Of a stretch of 64,000 nt of DNA, positions 49,721-58,809 are shown piece by piece. Positions within the stretch are counted from its first letter, which is position 1. Each line of letters begins with the position of its first letter. The notes beneath the pieces were generated by a model, which was not told the DNA's origin, did no database searches, and saw only the letters and a program-made list of their open reading frames with translations. The position numbers and the translations under genes were made by a program. This stretch comes from an uncultured Muribaculaceae bacterium (GTDB lineage Bacteria; Bacteroidota; Bacteroidia; Bacteroidales; Muribaculaceae). The stretch spans positions 62,001-126,000 of the forward strand of contig CAJULY010000003.1 of the NCBI GenBank assembly GCA_910587185.1. The letters run 5' to 3'.

Positions 49721-51766
49721 TCAGTTGACTATTATCTCGTCGGTAAACAGACATGCGCTTCCGTCGGGTCGCTTGATGCGGTTGGCCTTTATGCGGATAT
49801 AGCGTGCTTTTGTATCGGGAGCCGGAGTTACGACATAGTCTTTCATCAATATTTTCGGATAATAAGGATCCACTTCGCTCCAGACGGTTTCAAGGGGAGT
49901 AAAGTCAACGCCATTGTCGGAAAGTTCGAATTCCACTTTTTCCGGCAGATGCACCCAAGCTCCGGGAGCCTGCATAAAGTCGATAGCGATGGAATTCAGA
50001 GGCGTCACTTCGCCCATATCGAGGACTACATCGAAATCGCTGAAGAATCCTTGCCAGCGTTTGTTTCCACCGTAGGTCCATCCACCACGGACACCATCGA
50101 CGAGAGTGGCTTCCTGAGTGCCGGGATAAGGATCGGCCCATTTCTTGTTATAGGTAACTTTTTTCCCTATCGCCTTGTGGCGCACGGGTGCAAGACTCTC
50201 TTTTCGTTCACCGAATTCGTTTTTGAGGTCGAACGCGTTATAACCGAGGGAATCGAGCCGTTCGGTCAGCGAAAGAGCGCGACGCAGAAAGTCGTCATAA
50301 TTCTTCTCTGGAGTTGACCATCCTATCTCGGCAATGGCCATAGTACGCGGGTAGTACATGTATTCAGCGTGCTCGTCGGTCGGAATATATTCAGCCCAAA
50401 GATTGGCCTGGACTCCGAGGAGATGATGGGCTTTGTCGGCAGAGATGCTCGAGTCGAGAGGTTCGTAGGAATACACTTTCTTCAACGGCGTATAACCGCC
50501 AATCGAGATAGGCTCCTTGAACGGAGCATCCTGACAGTAATCTATGTAGCAGAATTCTCCGGGAGTCATTATGACATCGTGACCGGCAGCGATGGACTTG
50601 AGGCCGCCTTCGGTTCCGCGCCATGACATGACGGTGGCGTTAGGAGCAAGGCCGCCTTCAAGAATCTCGTCCCAGCCAATTATGTCGCGTCCTTTGGAAT
50701 TGACAAACTCCTCGACACGATGGATGGCATAGCTCTGAAGTTCGTCAACATTCTTCAAGCCCTCTTTCTCCATACGTGCCTTGCAGTCAGGGCAATCACG
50801 CCAGCCTCTTTTGGAAGCTTCATCGCCGCCGATGTGTATGTGGGCCGAGGGGAATACATCCATAACCTCAGTGAGGACATCCTCGAGAAATTCAAAAGTC
50901 TTTTCCTTTCCGATACACAGATCCTCATCCACGTATGGCTTACCGCTGCACGACAATTCGGGATAAGCCGAGGTAACCTCTTTGCTATGGCCGGGAACCT
51001 CGATTTCCGGGATGATGGTTATATTTCGGTCAGCGGCATATTTCACGAGATCACGCATCTGCTGTTTCGTATAAAAACCGCCGTAGGCTCCGGGGCGCGT
51101 CGATTCACAATATTTCGCGCCGTTGTCGGCCCAATCCTGCCATTTGGCTTCAGGGCGCCATGCGGCGAACTCGGTCAATCGGGGATATTTGTCTATTTCC
51201 ATTCGCCATCCGGCGGCATCGGTCAGATGAAGATGCATTCTGTTCAGCTTCATCTTAGCCATGGCATCGATCTGTTTCTTGAGGAATTCAGGGGAACGGA
51301 AATGGCGTGAAACGTCAACCATCATTCCGCGATAAGGGAAACGCGGCGCATCGCTTACCTTGCCGCAAGCGATACCGTCGGAACCGGGCAGTTCCGCCAT
51401 CTGAAGCAATGTCTGAAGTCCATAGAATGCGCCGGCCGCCGTAGGGGCTTTTATCTTAACCTGCTTCGGTGTAATCTCAAGTGTGTAATTTTCTCCTTTT
51501 CCACCGGTTATCTCAAACAATAAGTCGGCTTTGGATGCTTTCTGCGCCGGTGTGAACTTTTCCTTTTCATCCGAAAGATAGTTAGCCAGCGTCGATCCGT
51601 CGCCTTTGATGAAATACGTTGCCTGAGAGGGCAATCTGAAGACTCCCTTGACAACGCTTACTTGTGCAGGTCGCGGAATGATATCATTAGGAGTCACCAC
51701 TGCCGCCAGAGAAGTCAGAGGTAGCAGGGCGGCGACTGCTCCTACGATCAGAGTTCCTATTCGCAT
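49721..51766 (-). CDS. Secreted beta-N-acetylhexosaminidase (GH20)
   Basis: A 681-aa protein with the signal peptide MRIGTLIVGAVAALLPLTSLA. Residues about 25-145 are the GH20b domain (IIPRPAQVSVVKGVFRLPSQ). Residues about 148-500 are the GH20 barrel: FPYRGMMVDVSRHFRSPEFL, then HLHLTDAAGWRMEID and the catalytic Asp-Glu pair in IHIGGDEASKRGW. Residues about 540-681 look like an F5/8-type or discoidin carbohydrate-binding domain (DFDVVLDMGEVTPLNSIAID, ARYIRIKANRI). It releases terminal GlcNAc/GalNAc from host glycans or peptidoglycan fragments in the periplasm or on the surface. It has its own promoter and is not in a polysaccharide locus. Confidence 0.95.
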   Translation of the reverse strand: MRIGTLIVGAVAALLPLTSLAAVVTPNDIIPRPAQVSVVKGVFRLPSQATYFIKGDGSTLANYLSDEKEKFTPAQKASKADLLFEITGGKGENYTLEITPKQVKIKAPTAAGAFYGLQTLLQMAELPGSDGIACGKVSDAPRFPYRGMMVDVSRHFRSPEFLKKQIDAMAKMKLNRMHLHLTDAAGWRMEIDKYPRLTEFAAWRPEAKWQDWADNGAKYCESTRPGAYGGFYTKQQMRDLVKYAADRNITIIPEIEVPGHSKEVTSAYPELSCSGKPYVDEDLCIGKEKTFEFLEDVLTEVMDVFPSAHIHIGGDEASKRGWRDCPDCKARMEKEGLKNVDELQSYAIHRVEEFVNSKGRDIIGWDEILEGGLAPNATVMSWRGTEGGLKSIAAGHDVIMTPGEFCYIDYCQDAPFKEPISIGGYTPLKKVYSYEPLDSSISADKAHHLLGVQANLWAEYIPTDEHAEYMYYPRTMAIAEIGWSTPEKNYDDFLRRALSLTERLDSLGYNAFDLKNEFGERKESLAPVRHKAIGKKVTYNKKWADPYPGTQEATLVDGVRGGWTYGGNKRWQGFFSDFDVVLDMGEVTPLNSIAIDFMQAPGAWVHLPEKVEFELSDNGVDFTPLETVWSEVDPYYPKILMKDYVVTPAPDTKARYIRIKANRIKRPDGSACLFTDEIIVN

Positions 51767-52026
51767 GTCGGTTTATATTTTTTATTTGCTCAAATATACG
51801 CTTTTTTCTCCAATATACAGAATTTGTAATTGAAATAAAACGAATTAATTTTTTATGGAACTGAGCAGCACCCTCTTACAAAACCGGCCAATAACTCATA
51901 ATCCCGTTATTCAGCAATTAGTCCGAATGACAGAACAATCTTCCTCCTTCAGCGGTTAAAATGATGCTCATTCTTGTCTCTCTTCGCCGGGTTGGTTTCT
52001 TCATTTGGAGAAGCCGGCCCTTTTTA
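51767..52026. other. Intergenic region with the GH20 promoter
   Basis: 260 bp between the hexosaminidase start and the IS remnant. The minus-strand TATATTTG at 51791-51798 is the -7 box of the GH20 gene. No gene or clear hairpin was seen in the rest. Confidence 0.5.
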
Positions 52027-52786
52027 GAGCCGGTTCGATAATAAATATTAACGTCAGGGGGGGCAGGTAACTTCCGTCCCGTCAAAAAATAGATGGAGCA
52101 TAATGTGACTGTCAGTCAGCACAGCCGGAGCATGAAAAGTATCGCGGCAAGATAAGTCATTGCACGGGCCGATGACAGATAACGCTCATAGTTCCGGCAA
52201 AGCCGCCGATAATTTTCGAGCCATGAATTTGTGCGTTCCACCACCCAACGGCCTGAAAGCGGGCGAAATTCAGCCGTACCGAAATTGGATTTCACACATT
52301 CGACAACGCAGCCGTCACCCCATCTTGCGGCGACTGTCCCCCACCAGTCTGCGCAGAAAAAATACGAGATTCGTGGATTCACTCCACTTGCGGAAATGAT
52401 AATAAACCGTCCCGGGCGGTGGATAGTATCGGGGCAACATTTTCCACTGACAGCCGGTGTAAACAAGATATGCAATGGCTGTGAATACCCTGTAGAGGTC
52501 TGTCCTCTCCTTTCCGTGAAAGCCCGACAGGAACCTGCGGATTCGATTTCGCTGTCTGCGTTTAAACTTTATTTTCATGGGCTCAATAATTTGTGTTACT
52601 GAGATATAACACAGCCCAATACCATTTCCCCTTTGGGTTGAATGGAAATTACTGCCGCATCGTATAGCGCTGGCGCTTTTCAGCCTGTTCGTCAGTCGTG
52701 TACATCCAGTACACTCCTTCCTCGCAGACCAAAAATCGCTCCGCACTATGCGACCCTGACGTTAATATTTATTATCGAACCGGCTC
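52027..52786. mobile_element. 760-bp internally deleted IS5-family element
   Basis: Perfect 33-bp terminal inverted repeats lie at 52027-52059 and 52754-52786 (they begin GAGCCGGTTCGATAAT and end ACGTCAGGG), flanked by a 3-bp target duplication TTA (52024-52026, 52787-52789). IS5 elements of the IS427 type duplicate TNA. The interior holds only the two ends of a transposase. The right end is 6 bp after the stop codon of the ampG-like gene, so it does not disrupt that gene. Confidence 0.9.
52116..52578 (-). pseudogene. Remnant of an IS5-family transposase, catalytic core deleted
   Basis: The 5' part (from the ATG at 52578: MKIKFKRRQRNRIRRFLSGF, then YRVFTAIAYLVYTGCQWKML) is the IS5/IS427 N-terminal DUF4096 region. 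It stops in frame near 52315. The 3' part is in another frame and reads GRWVVERTNSWLENYRRLCR, NYERYLSSARAM, the standard C-terminus with the final Glu of the DDE triad. The roughly 120-130 residues between, containing both Asp residues, are missing. It cannot be active and would need a full copy elsewhere in the genome. Confidence 0.85.
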
Positions 52787-52792
52787 TTATTG

Positions 52793-54046
52793 CTATATTA
52801 TACGCTTCACCCGCATAGACACAAGTATGGTAGCTATGCAGCAAACCATAGTCCATAGGAAAAACAATCCATATCCAAGCTGTTCCTCGATCCATCCGGC
52901 TGCCATTCCCGGGAGCATCGACCCGAGGGTCATGAACCCGGTGCATATAGCGTAATGCGATGTTTTGAAGCGACCGCAGGAAAAATGTATGAGATAGAGG
53001 ATGTAGGCCGTGCCTCCGAAACCATAGCCGAACTGCTCGGCAAACACGCAACCGGACACCACGGCCATGCTGTGGTCTTTAGCAAATGCAAGATATACGA
53101 ACGCCAGACAGGTCAGCGACATGCTCCACGCCATAGGCATCAACCACCGTTTCAGGCCCCCTTTCGCCGCTACGATACCTCCGACTATCCCTCCGAGAAG
53201 AAGTCCCGCAACCCCCAGAGTCCCATAGACGACCCCGACCTCGGCAGTTGTCAGGCCGAGCCCCCCACGCGATTCAGGATGCAACAGAAACGGATTGATC
53301 ATTTTTATGATCTGCGCTTCGGGAAGTTTGTATAGAATCATGAAAGCCAACGCCGCGAGAATATGCCGCTTGCGGAAAAATGAAGCAAAGGACTCCCCGA
53401 ACTCGCGGACGACTTCCCTGACTCCGGGAGAGAGATTGCCCGTGCGCTCCACACGCGGCATCGCCACTGAATTATACAGAGCGAAGAGAAGAAACAGGGC
53501 AGAGAGACCGTAAAAAGTCCAGGTCCATGCCGAGGTTATATTTCCCGTGCTTTCCTCGAGATAACCCGCTACCATCACCACGGGTCCCTGACAGAAAAGA
53601 ATCGCAGCCCGATAAAATGTGGTCCTTATCCCTACGAAAAACGACTGTCCATCAGTGTCAAGCCCGAGCATATAGTATCCGTCAGCGGCTATATCGTGTG
53701 TAGCCGACAGGAAGGCTATCGCGAAAAAGGAAGCCATGGAGAACCTGAACCATCCCGCTCCGGGCAACGCGAAGGCAACCGATGCAAGCGACAGCGCCAA
53801 AAGCCACTGCATTGCTATCACCCACCGGCGTTTTGTGGAAATGACATCCACGATAGGGCTCCATAACGGTTTTACAAGCCATGGCAGCATGAGCCATGAA
53901 GTATAGAAAGCCATTTCAGCGTTACTTACATCCATGCGGGTGTACATGATACCCGCAAGGGCCATAACAACTATATATGGCAGGCCTTCCGCGAAATAGA
54001 GCGACGGGACCCACCACCAGCCGGAACGAAATTTATCAGATGCCAT
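52793..54046 (-). CDS. AmpG-like MFS permease
   Basis: A 417-aa major facilitator with 12 membrane helices. The N-terminus (WWVPSLYFAEGLPYIVVMALAGIMY) and LMLPWLVKPLWSPIVDVIST, followed by SATHDIAADGYYM, are AmpG hallmarks. AmpG imports GlcNAc-anhydroMurNAc muropeptides for cell-wall recycling. It is last in an operon, starting 1 bp after the stop of the SpoIID fusion gene, a domain family that includes peptidoglycan lytic enzymes. Thus a recycling role is the natural reading. The substrate in Bacteroidetes is not proven. The 3' end adjoins an IS remnant. Confidence 0.88.
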   Translation of the reverse strand: MASDKFRSGWWWVPSLYFAEGLPYIVVMALAGIMYTRMDVSNAEMAFYTSWLMLPWLVKPLWSPIVDVISTKRRWVIAMQWLLALSLASVAFALPGAGWFRFSMASFFAIAFLSATHDIAADGYYMLGLDTDGQSFFVGIRTTFYRAAILFCQGPVVMVAGYLEESTGNITSAWTWTFYGLSALFLLFALYNSVAMPRVERTGNLSPGVREVVREFGESFASFFRKRHILAALAFMILYKLPEAQIIKMINPFLLHPESRGGLGLTTAEVGVVYGTLGVAGLLLGGIVGGIVAAKGGLKRWLMPMAWSMSLTCLAFVYLAFAKDHSMAVVSGCVFAEQFGYGFGGTAYILYLIHFSCGRFKTSHYAICTGFMTLGSMLPGMAAGWIEEQLGYGLFFLWTMVCCIATILVSMRVKRII

Positions 54047-54047
54047 C

Positions 54048-56120
54048 TCAGTAAAGCTTTATCAAACGAGTCCCTGGGAAATAGAAATTCAGAATATCCC
54101 GATAGCCATGTCCTTCCGCGGCCATGACTGCCGCTCCGATCTGACACAGTCCGACTCCGTGGCCCCAGCCCGAGCCGCAAAAAGTCCATGATCGCGGGAC
54201 TCCGCCAAGGTCAGGCGCTCCCGACTCCACGGTGAAAGCAGAGCTGTAGAGATGGGAGGGAGACAATGTCCGTCGTATCTCAAGTTCTTTTCCTATTATC
54301 CGGTCTTTCAGAGCCCCCTGGATCCTCAACCGGTCGATGCGTCCGGAAGGTCCGCGATGAAGAGGAACAATTTCCAGAATATCACCGTAGTCCATGCCGG
54401 TCCGATCCTTTATTATCTGACGCAGTTCTTCCGCTGTGTAAGTGACTGTCCAGCGATAATAGCCGTCTGTGACAAGATCATAGTTGTTCAGGACTGTGGA
54501 AAGTACCTCTTTCGACGCACGTCCGCAATATGGATCATCAATTGAAGGCAGATATAAGGGATCGACGGGTTGCCAACAAGTTGAAAAAAGTTCCGTTTTC
54601 CCGCCACAACATTTTGAGAAGCGGGCGTCGCATAAATCGTAACCGAACGCGAGGACTTCACCACGGGTCGCTTCCAGAGCCGATTCGACCTGTGGAGTCG
54701 AAGCCTTCGTACATCCCTGATAGCGCTGACAGTGATCATCGGCACAGACATCGAAATCCGTGTGTGCCTCATGATCATACCAGCGTACGGTTTCTTCAGG
54801 AGTTTCCCGGCACGCATCCTCAGGAAATTTCAGCGGAGGTTCGATCTGGGCGAGGACCCAGCTTCGGGAAATGACCGCATGAGCCTTCAGAAACTCCTCG
54901 GGCGCAGCGGCATTCATTTCGGAGGAAACCACGCTTCGCAGATAGGTTTCAAGAGGCACCAGATTCACAGCCTGAAGCATCCCGTCGCGCCAACGTAGAG
55001 ACAGGTCTCCGTGAAATGACTGATTTTCATGTTGCTGCCAGTGAAAACCTATCCCGATCATGACATCGCGGATGGTGAAAGACGATTGGGGTTCTGCGGC
55101 AGAGAAAATGATCTCTTTGCCAAAAGTGCGCCCGTCGAATTCAATATGTCCGTCAGGTAAAGCCCTGACAGAAATATCTCTGTCGGACAGGCCGGATGAA
55201 AAGGGGCCGGAATAAGCCCCGTGGAAGCGGAGATCAAGTTTTTCCGCTTTCACAATGCCGACCGACAGAATTCGCTCCGATATTTCGGGGATCTCACACC
55301 GTGAATAACCACAGTCCTCATATATCTTCCTAATGAACTGACTGTCAGAGCATGCTGCGAAATCGGCTTCTCTCGGTGCGATGATCACCCCGGCCATCTC
55401 GACCGACGCCGGCGAAATGAGCGCCTGACCCGAAGATTGACCATAGCATGACGGCCGGTGAGCCTTACGCGGGATGATTACGGCTTCAATAAAGCCTTTA
55501 CGGTCGCTACGCACGTAAAGATTCACATCCGGTTCCTCTCCGTGGCGCAAATTCCAAAGGGCGCCTTCGATACGTTGCGCCACCTCGTCACCATCCGTTC
55601 CGCTGACAACGATTGTCTTTACCGGTGACCAGTCACTGGGATGACTCCATAAAGGAAGCGGCGCCGACGGGACAGCCTGAAAGTGGAGATGATCGGGGGC
55701 TGAAGCGCCGCTGCGCGGCCCGTTGTAAAAAACTGTCATGTCCGGCAATTCCTTCGCGAACCCGATCATATCCCGGACCCGGCCGACAATGCGCTGATCT
55801 TCGTGGCGCTTTAAAGCAATTGTCAGATGACGGTCAAAGACGGGATAAGGATTGACAAGTATCTCATATTCCCCGCAATCAAGCGAAATCTGCTCCTGAG
55901 GCCTGTTTTCCGCACAAAGAAAACATCTGCGCCGGGCTATCGCGTCTTCACTTATATCAGCGGCAGAGGATCTTATTCTCGCGGGATTATACTGCACCAC
56001 GATGCTCTCGCCGCCTACACCAACAGTCATGCGGTCGCAGTCGGCAAGACGCCGGTAATTCTCGCGGGCCAGTGGCCATATCGCGAACTGCCGTTCATAT
56101 AATTCTTCTATGTCAAACAT
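54048..56120 (-). CDS. DUF4922-SpoIID fusion protein
   Basis: The start at 56120 (MFDIEELYERQFAIWPLARE, 690 aa) overlaps the glycosyltransferase stop by 8 bp; the longer frame to 56150 is less likely. Residues about 1-320 are DUF4922, related to HIT-superfamily nucleotidyl/phosphorylases (YEILVNPYPVFDRHLTIALK, then APDHLHFQAVP with the HxH pair). Residues about 330-690 are SpoIID/LytB (VVSSEMNAAAPEEFLKAHAV, ISRSWVLAQ, CGGKTELFSTCW, WGHGVGLCQIGAAVMAAEG). SpoIID cleaves denuded glycan strands. No signal peptide is visible, which is odd for a peptidoglycan-acting domain. The fusion implies a sugar-phosphate step tied to glycan processing; this is inference. Confidence 0.85.
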   Translation of the reverse strand: MFDIEELYERQFAIWPLARENYRRLADCDRMTVGVGGESIVVQYNPARIRSSAADISEDAIARRRCFLCAENRPQEQISLDCGEYEILVNPYPVFDRHLTIALKRHEDQRIVGRVRDMIGFAKELPDMTVFYNGPRSGASAPDHLHFQAVPSAPLPLWSHPSDWSPVKTIVVSGTDGDEVAQRIEGALWNLRHGEEPDVNLYVRSDRKGFIEAVIIPRKAHRPSCYGQSSGQALISPASVEMAGVIIAPREADFAACSDSQFIRKIYEDCGYSRCEIPEISERILSVGIVKAEKLDLRFHGAYSGPFSSGLSDRDISVRALPDGHIEFDGRTFGKEIIFSAAEPQSSFTIRDVMIGIGFHWQQHENQSFHGDLSLRWRDGMLQAVNLVPLETYLRSVVSSEMNAAAPEEFLKAHAVISRSWVLAQIEPPLKFPEDACRETPEETVRWYDHEAHTDFDVCADDHCQRYQGCTKASTPQVESALEATRGEVLAFGYDLCDARFSKCCGGKTELFSTCWQPVDPLYLPSIDDPYCGRASKEVLSTVLNNYDLVTDGYYRWTVTYTAEELRQIIKDRTGMDYGDILEIVPLHRGPSGRIDRLRIQGALKDRIIGKELEIRRTLSPSHLYSSAFTVESGAPDLGGVPRSWTFCGSGWGHGVGLCQIGAAVMAAEGHGYRDILNFYFPGTRLIKLY

Positions 56121-57420
56121 CGAGGCAACGATTAAGTTGACGGCGCGCACTCAATTCCCATGAACGCAACGTGTCTTTGTAATAGTTGAACCGATTCGCT
56201 TTTTCCCTTGTCAGAGACGCATCAGAATTTCCCTCCCAGCGGCGGCACAGATAGAGCACATCGTAAATGCGTTTCACAGGGTAGCCTCGCGTTATGCGGA
56301 GGGCCATCGCGTAATCCTCTCCATAGCTGACATTCGGGAAGCGCAGGTTCCGGGCAATACCCGTAAAGAAAGCCCGCGGAGCGCCCATACCGTTTATGCG
56401 AAGAAGATTGTTCGGCCCGTTATCGTCAGTCCATTCCCGGTGATCTATGACACCCGGAGGAATGGTTTCGAGATTAAAATCCGTAAGTTTATATGATCCC
56501 ACAACCATCGCGCAATGATTGCGTCTGAAACAATCGACAATCGCCGAGAGAACCGAAGTCGAAGAATAGAGGTCGTCACTGTCAAGCTGCACGGCGAATC
56601 GGCCGCAGTATTTCGAGCAGAGCGCCTCGTTCCAACAACCGCCGATTCCTAAGGTCATTGATTCCGGGACTATATGTATCAGCCTCGGCGATTGCGAGGC
56701 CATCTCTCTGAGCAATTCCGTCGTGCCGTCAGTGGAGTGGTTATCCACCACTATGACATTATAATCGAAATCAGTCTCCTGCGCGAGCGCGCTTCTGACA
56801 GCATCGCCCACTGTGGATACGCGATTCTTTACCGGAATGACAACGGAAGCCTCCACGGGATAATCGCCGGTGAAATCAATTTCTTCGTGACGGGGCGCAA
56901 TCCAGGCGCCTGTCTGCCGGAGATATGCCGTGAAAGCCTGCTCCATTTCAAGCTGCACCTCACGGTTGCGGGGATTGACATAATCGAACTGTCCGCCGCA
57001 TTCAGCCACATTCCCGACAGAATAAAGAGGCTCGGGAACGTGAACTATCGGCCCGACGGTTGAAAGAGAAAGTCGCGCGGCATACCATGCGGCATGATTA
57101 TAGTCCGGCATGCTCTCCACTATTTCCTTCAATGCATCGGCGCGAACCATTACCAACGGTCCGAAATCGAAATCATCTCTCACCGAGCCTTCCAGACAAT
57201 CGTTCAGACAACAGACAGCGTCATGACTGAAATAGTCAGAATAAACCATTGCGGCATCGGTCTCTTCAGCCACGCGGACCATGCGGTCCATTGCACCCGC
57301 CGAAGCCTCTACATCCGGCCGGGAATCGGTCTGAAGGAACAGCCACGGGGCCACGGCCTCCTCAACAATGTGGCGGAGACAGGCGGTTGAACAAAGTCCT
57401 GCGATAATCATCGGAGTCAT
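56113..57420 (-). CDS. Tandem GT2-type glycosyltransferase
   Basis: A 435-aa protein. Residues about 180-330 are a GT-A domain: VEASVVIPVKNRVSTVGDAV, then YNVIVVDNHSTDGTTELLRE and the metal-binding DSDD in FAVQLDSDDLYSS. The C-terminal stretch has GEDYAMALRITRGYPV with the catalytic-like ED, and the end YLCRRWEGNSDASLTRE. Residues 1-170 look like a second, degenerate GT-A half (AMVYSDYFSHDAV). The acceptor and donor are unknown. It lies between the inositol-phosphatase-like gene (ATGA overlap) and the SpoIID fusion (overlap), so it works in the same, perhaps cell-wall-linked, pathway. Confidence 0.88.
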   Translation of the reverse strand: MTPMIIAGLCSTACLRHIVEEAVAPWLFLQTDSRPDVEASAGAMDRMVRVAEETDAAMVYSDYFSHDAVCCLNDCLEGSVRDDFDFGPLVMVRADALKEIVESMPDYNHAAWYAARLSLSTVGPIVHVPEPLYSVGNVAECGGQFDYVNPRNREVQLEMEQAFTAYLRQTGAWIAPRHEEIDFTGDYPVEASVVIPVKNRVSTVGDAVRSALAQETDFDYNVIVVDNHSTDGTTELLREMASQSPRLIHIVPESMTLGIGGCWNEALCSKYCGRFAVQLDSDDLYSSTSVLSAIVDCFRRNHCAMVVGSYKLTDFNLETIPPGVIDHREWTDDNGPNNLLRINGMGAPRAFFTGIARNLRFPNVSYGEDYAMALRITRGYPVKRIYDVLYLCRRWEGNSDASLTREKANRFNYYKDTLRSWELSARRQLNRCLDV

Positions 57421-58196
57421 CGCAACTCATTTATTATAATTTTATAAATCGGGGGAGCCGCCACAGCCAGACAGATATTTCTGGCAGGATCCGACCGGAA
57501 ACAGGAATACTCACATCCCGCCTCGGCTGCAATCAGCAGTCCGGCGCAGACATCCCATTCATGGAGATTGAGTTCCCAGTACCCTTCCAGAAAACCGGCT
57601 GCCGTATAGCAGATGTCGATCGCCGCGGAACCGAGGCGACGCAACCCTCGGATAAGCGGAAGGATACGCGCGACGTTATCGAGATTATTGTCGGGATTGA
57701 CATTTTTATCCACCGGAAATCCAGTGGCAAGAACCGAACGGTCTATCGAAGCAATAGCGGAACAATGTATGGGCTTACCGTTCAAAGTTGCGCCACCGCC
57801 TTTTTCCGCGCAGAAAAGTTCACGAAGGTAAGGAGCATAGACCACTCCCACCACAGTCTCGCCTCTGTATTTCACACCTATGGAAACGCTGAAATTCGGA
57901 AGTCCCGAACGGAAATTGGTAGTTCCGTCAAGCGGATCGATGACCCACTGATAATCCGCGTCGCCTCCCGAAACGCCGGATTCTTCCGACAGAACGGCAT
58001 GGTCGGGGAAATGTTCGCCGAGATAACGCAAAATGACACTTTCAGAGGCTTTATCAGCCTCCGTCACAATGTCGCTCTCGTTCAGTTTTGTAAGGACCTT
58101 GAGATGATCCGACCGGAAATAACCGAGCAGAACATCTCCGGCCATACGGGCTACTTCGACGGCCGCTTCCTTCAGTCTCTTATTTTCGGGATTCAT
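57417..58196 (-). CDS. Inositol monophosphatase-family phosphatase
   Basis: A 259-aa protein. Li-sensitive phosphatase motifs: SEESG near 68, WVIDPLDGTTNFRSGLPNFS (motif A) and LHEWDVCAGLLIAAEAGC (motif B), with GSAAIDICYTAAGFLEGYWE between them. The substrate may be inositol-1-phosphate, another sugar phosphate or PAP; sequence alone cannot tell. It starts 17 bp after the Lrp stop and overlaps the glycosyltransferase start by 4 bp. Confidence 0.9.
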   Translation of the reverse strand: MNPENKRLKEAAVEVARMAGDVLLGYFRSDHLKVLTKLNESDIVTEADKASESVILRYLGEHFPDHAVLSEESGVSGGDADYQWVIDPLDGTTNFRSGLPNFSVSIGVKYRGETVVGVVYAPYLRELFCAEKGGGATLNGKPIHCSAIASIDRSVLATGFPVDKNVNPDNNLDNVARILPLIRGLRRLGSAAIDICYTAAGFLEGYWELNLHEWDVCAGLLIAAEAGCEYSCFRSDPARNICLAVAAPPIYKIIINELR

Positions 58197-58213
58197 GATT
58201 ATTAGTTTTGACT

Positions 58214-58681
58214 TTAAATCTTGACCGGAATAGGACGCCGGAACTCCTCCTTGAAGGAAATCAGAGTTTCCGTGCGCCCTGCACCCAGAGGCTGCAGGCG
58301 GTCATGGATAAGCTGGAGAAGATGGGAATTATTATGAGCGTAGAGTTTAACCAGAAGATCATATTTACCCGTGGCGTAGTGTAGTTCCACCACCTCGGGA
58401 ATTTCATAGAGAGCTTTGGTCACACGTTCGGAATCGGATGGATTGGCAAGGAAAAATCCTATGTAGGCACATGTCTCATAACCGAGAGCGGCCGGGTTGA
58501 TAAGAGTCTCGAATCCTTTTATCACTCCCGCCGAAGTCAGTTTCTGGATGCGCTGATGGACCGCCGCACCTGAAACATTGTTCTCCCGCGCAATTTCAAG
58601 AAAGGGGATGCGAGCGTTTACCGACAGCATCTCCAGAATCCTTTTGTCGAGTTTATCTAACTGGTATTGTGACATCATCAA
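58214..58681 (-). CDS. Lrp/AsnC-family transcriptional regulator
   Basis: A 155-aa protein. Residues about 8-60 are the HTH (LDKLDKRILEMLSVNARIPF, then LEIARENNVSGAAVHQRIQK), and 70-150 the ligand-binding RAM/AsnC domain (CAYIGFFLANPSDSERVTKA, GKYDLLVKLYAHN). It is the first gene of the operon that runs through the phosphatase, glycosyltransferase, SpoIID fusion and AmpG-like genes, so it probably regulates itself and possibly them in response to an amino acid. Three possible ATGs stand in a row (58681, 58678, 58675). Confidence 0.92.
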   Translation of the reverse strand: MMMSQYQLDKLDKRILEMLSVNARIPFLEIARENNVSGAAVHQRIQKLTSAGVIKGFETLINPAALGYETCAYIGFFLANPSDSERVTKALYEIPEVVELHYATGKYDLLVKLYAHNNSHLLQLIHDRLQPLGAGRTETLISFKEEFRRPIPVKI

Positions 58682-58730
58682 ATTGTTGGGATCATTCGTT
58701 TGACGGAGAGAATAGATGTAGTTCCAGACG

Positions 58731-58738
58731 CAAAATTA
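58731..58738 (-). promoter_or_regulatory. -7 box of the lrp operon
   Basis: It reads TAATTTTG on the minus strand, 50 bp before the lrp ATG, within the short region shared with the divergent patatin gene. Confidence 0.5.
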
Positions 58739-58809
58739 CAATAATTCCTCAACATAATAAAGCAGTCGCGCGTTTAACATTCATAACCGTCTTTCATATT
58801 TTTTATTTT

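Noticed and set aside
52116..52578. Programmed frameshift between two transposase frames
   Set aside because: IS5 members can use a frameshift, but here the central catalytic part is missing altogether, so the two frames cannot produce an active enzyme.
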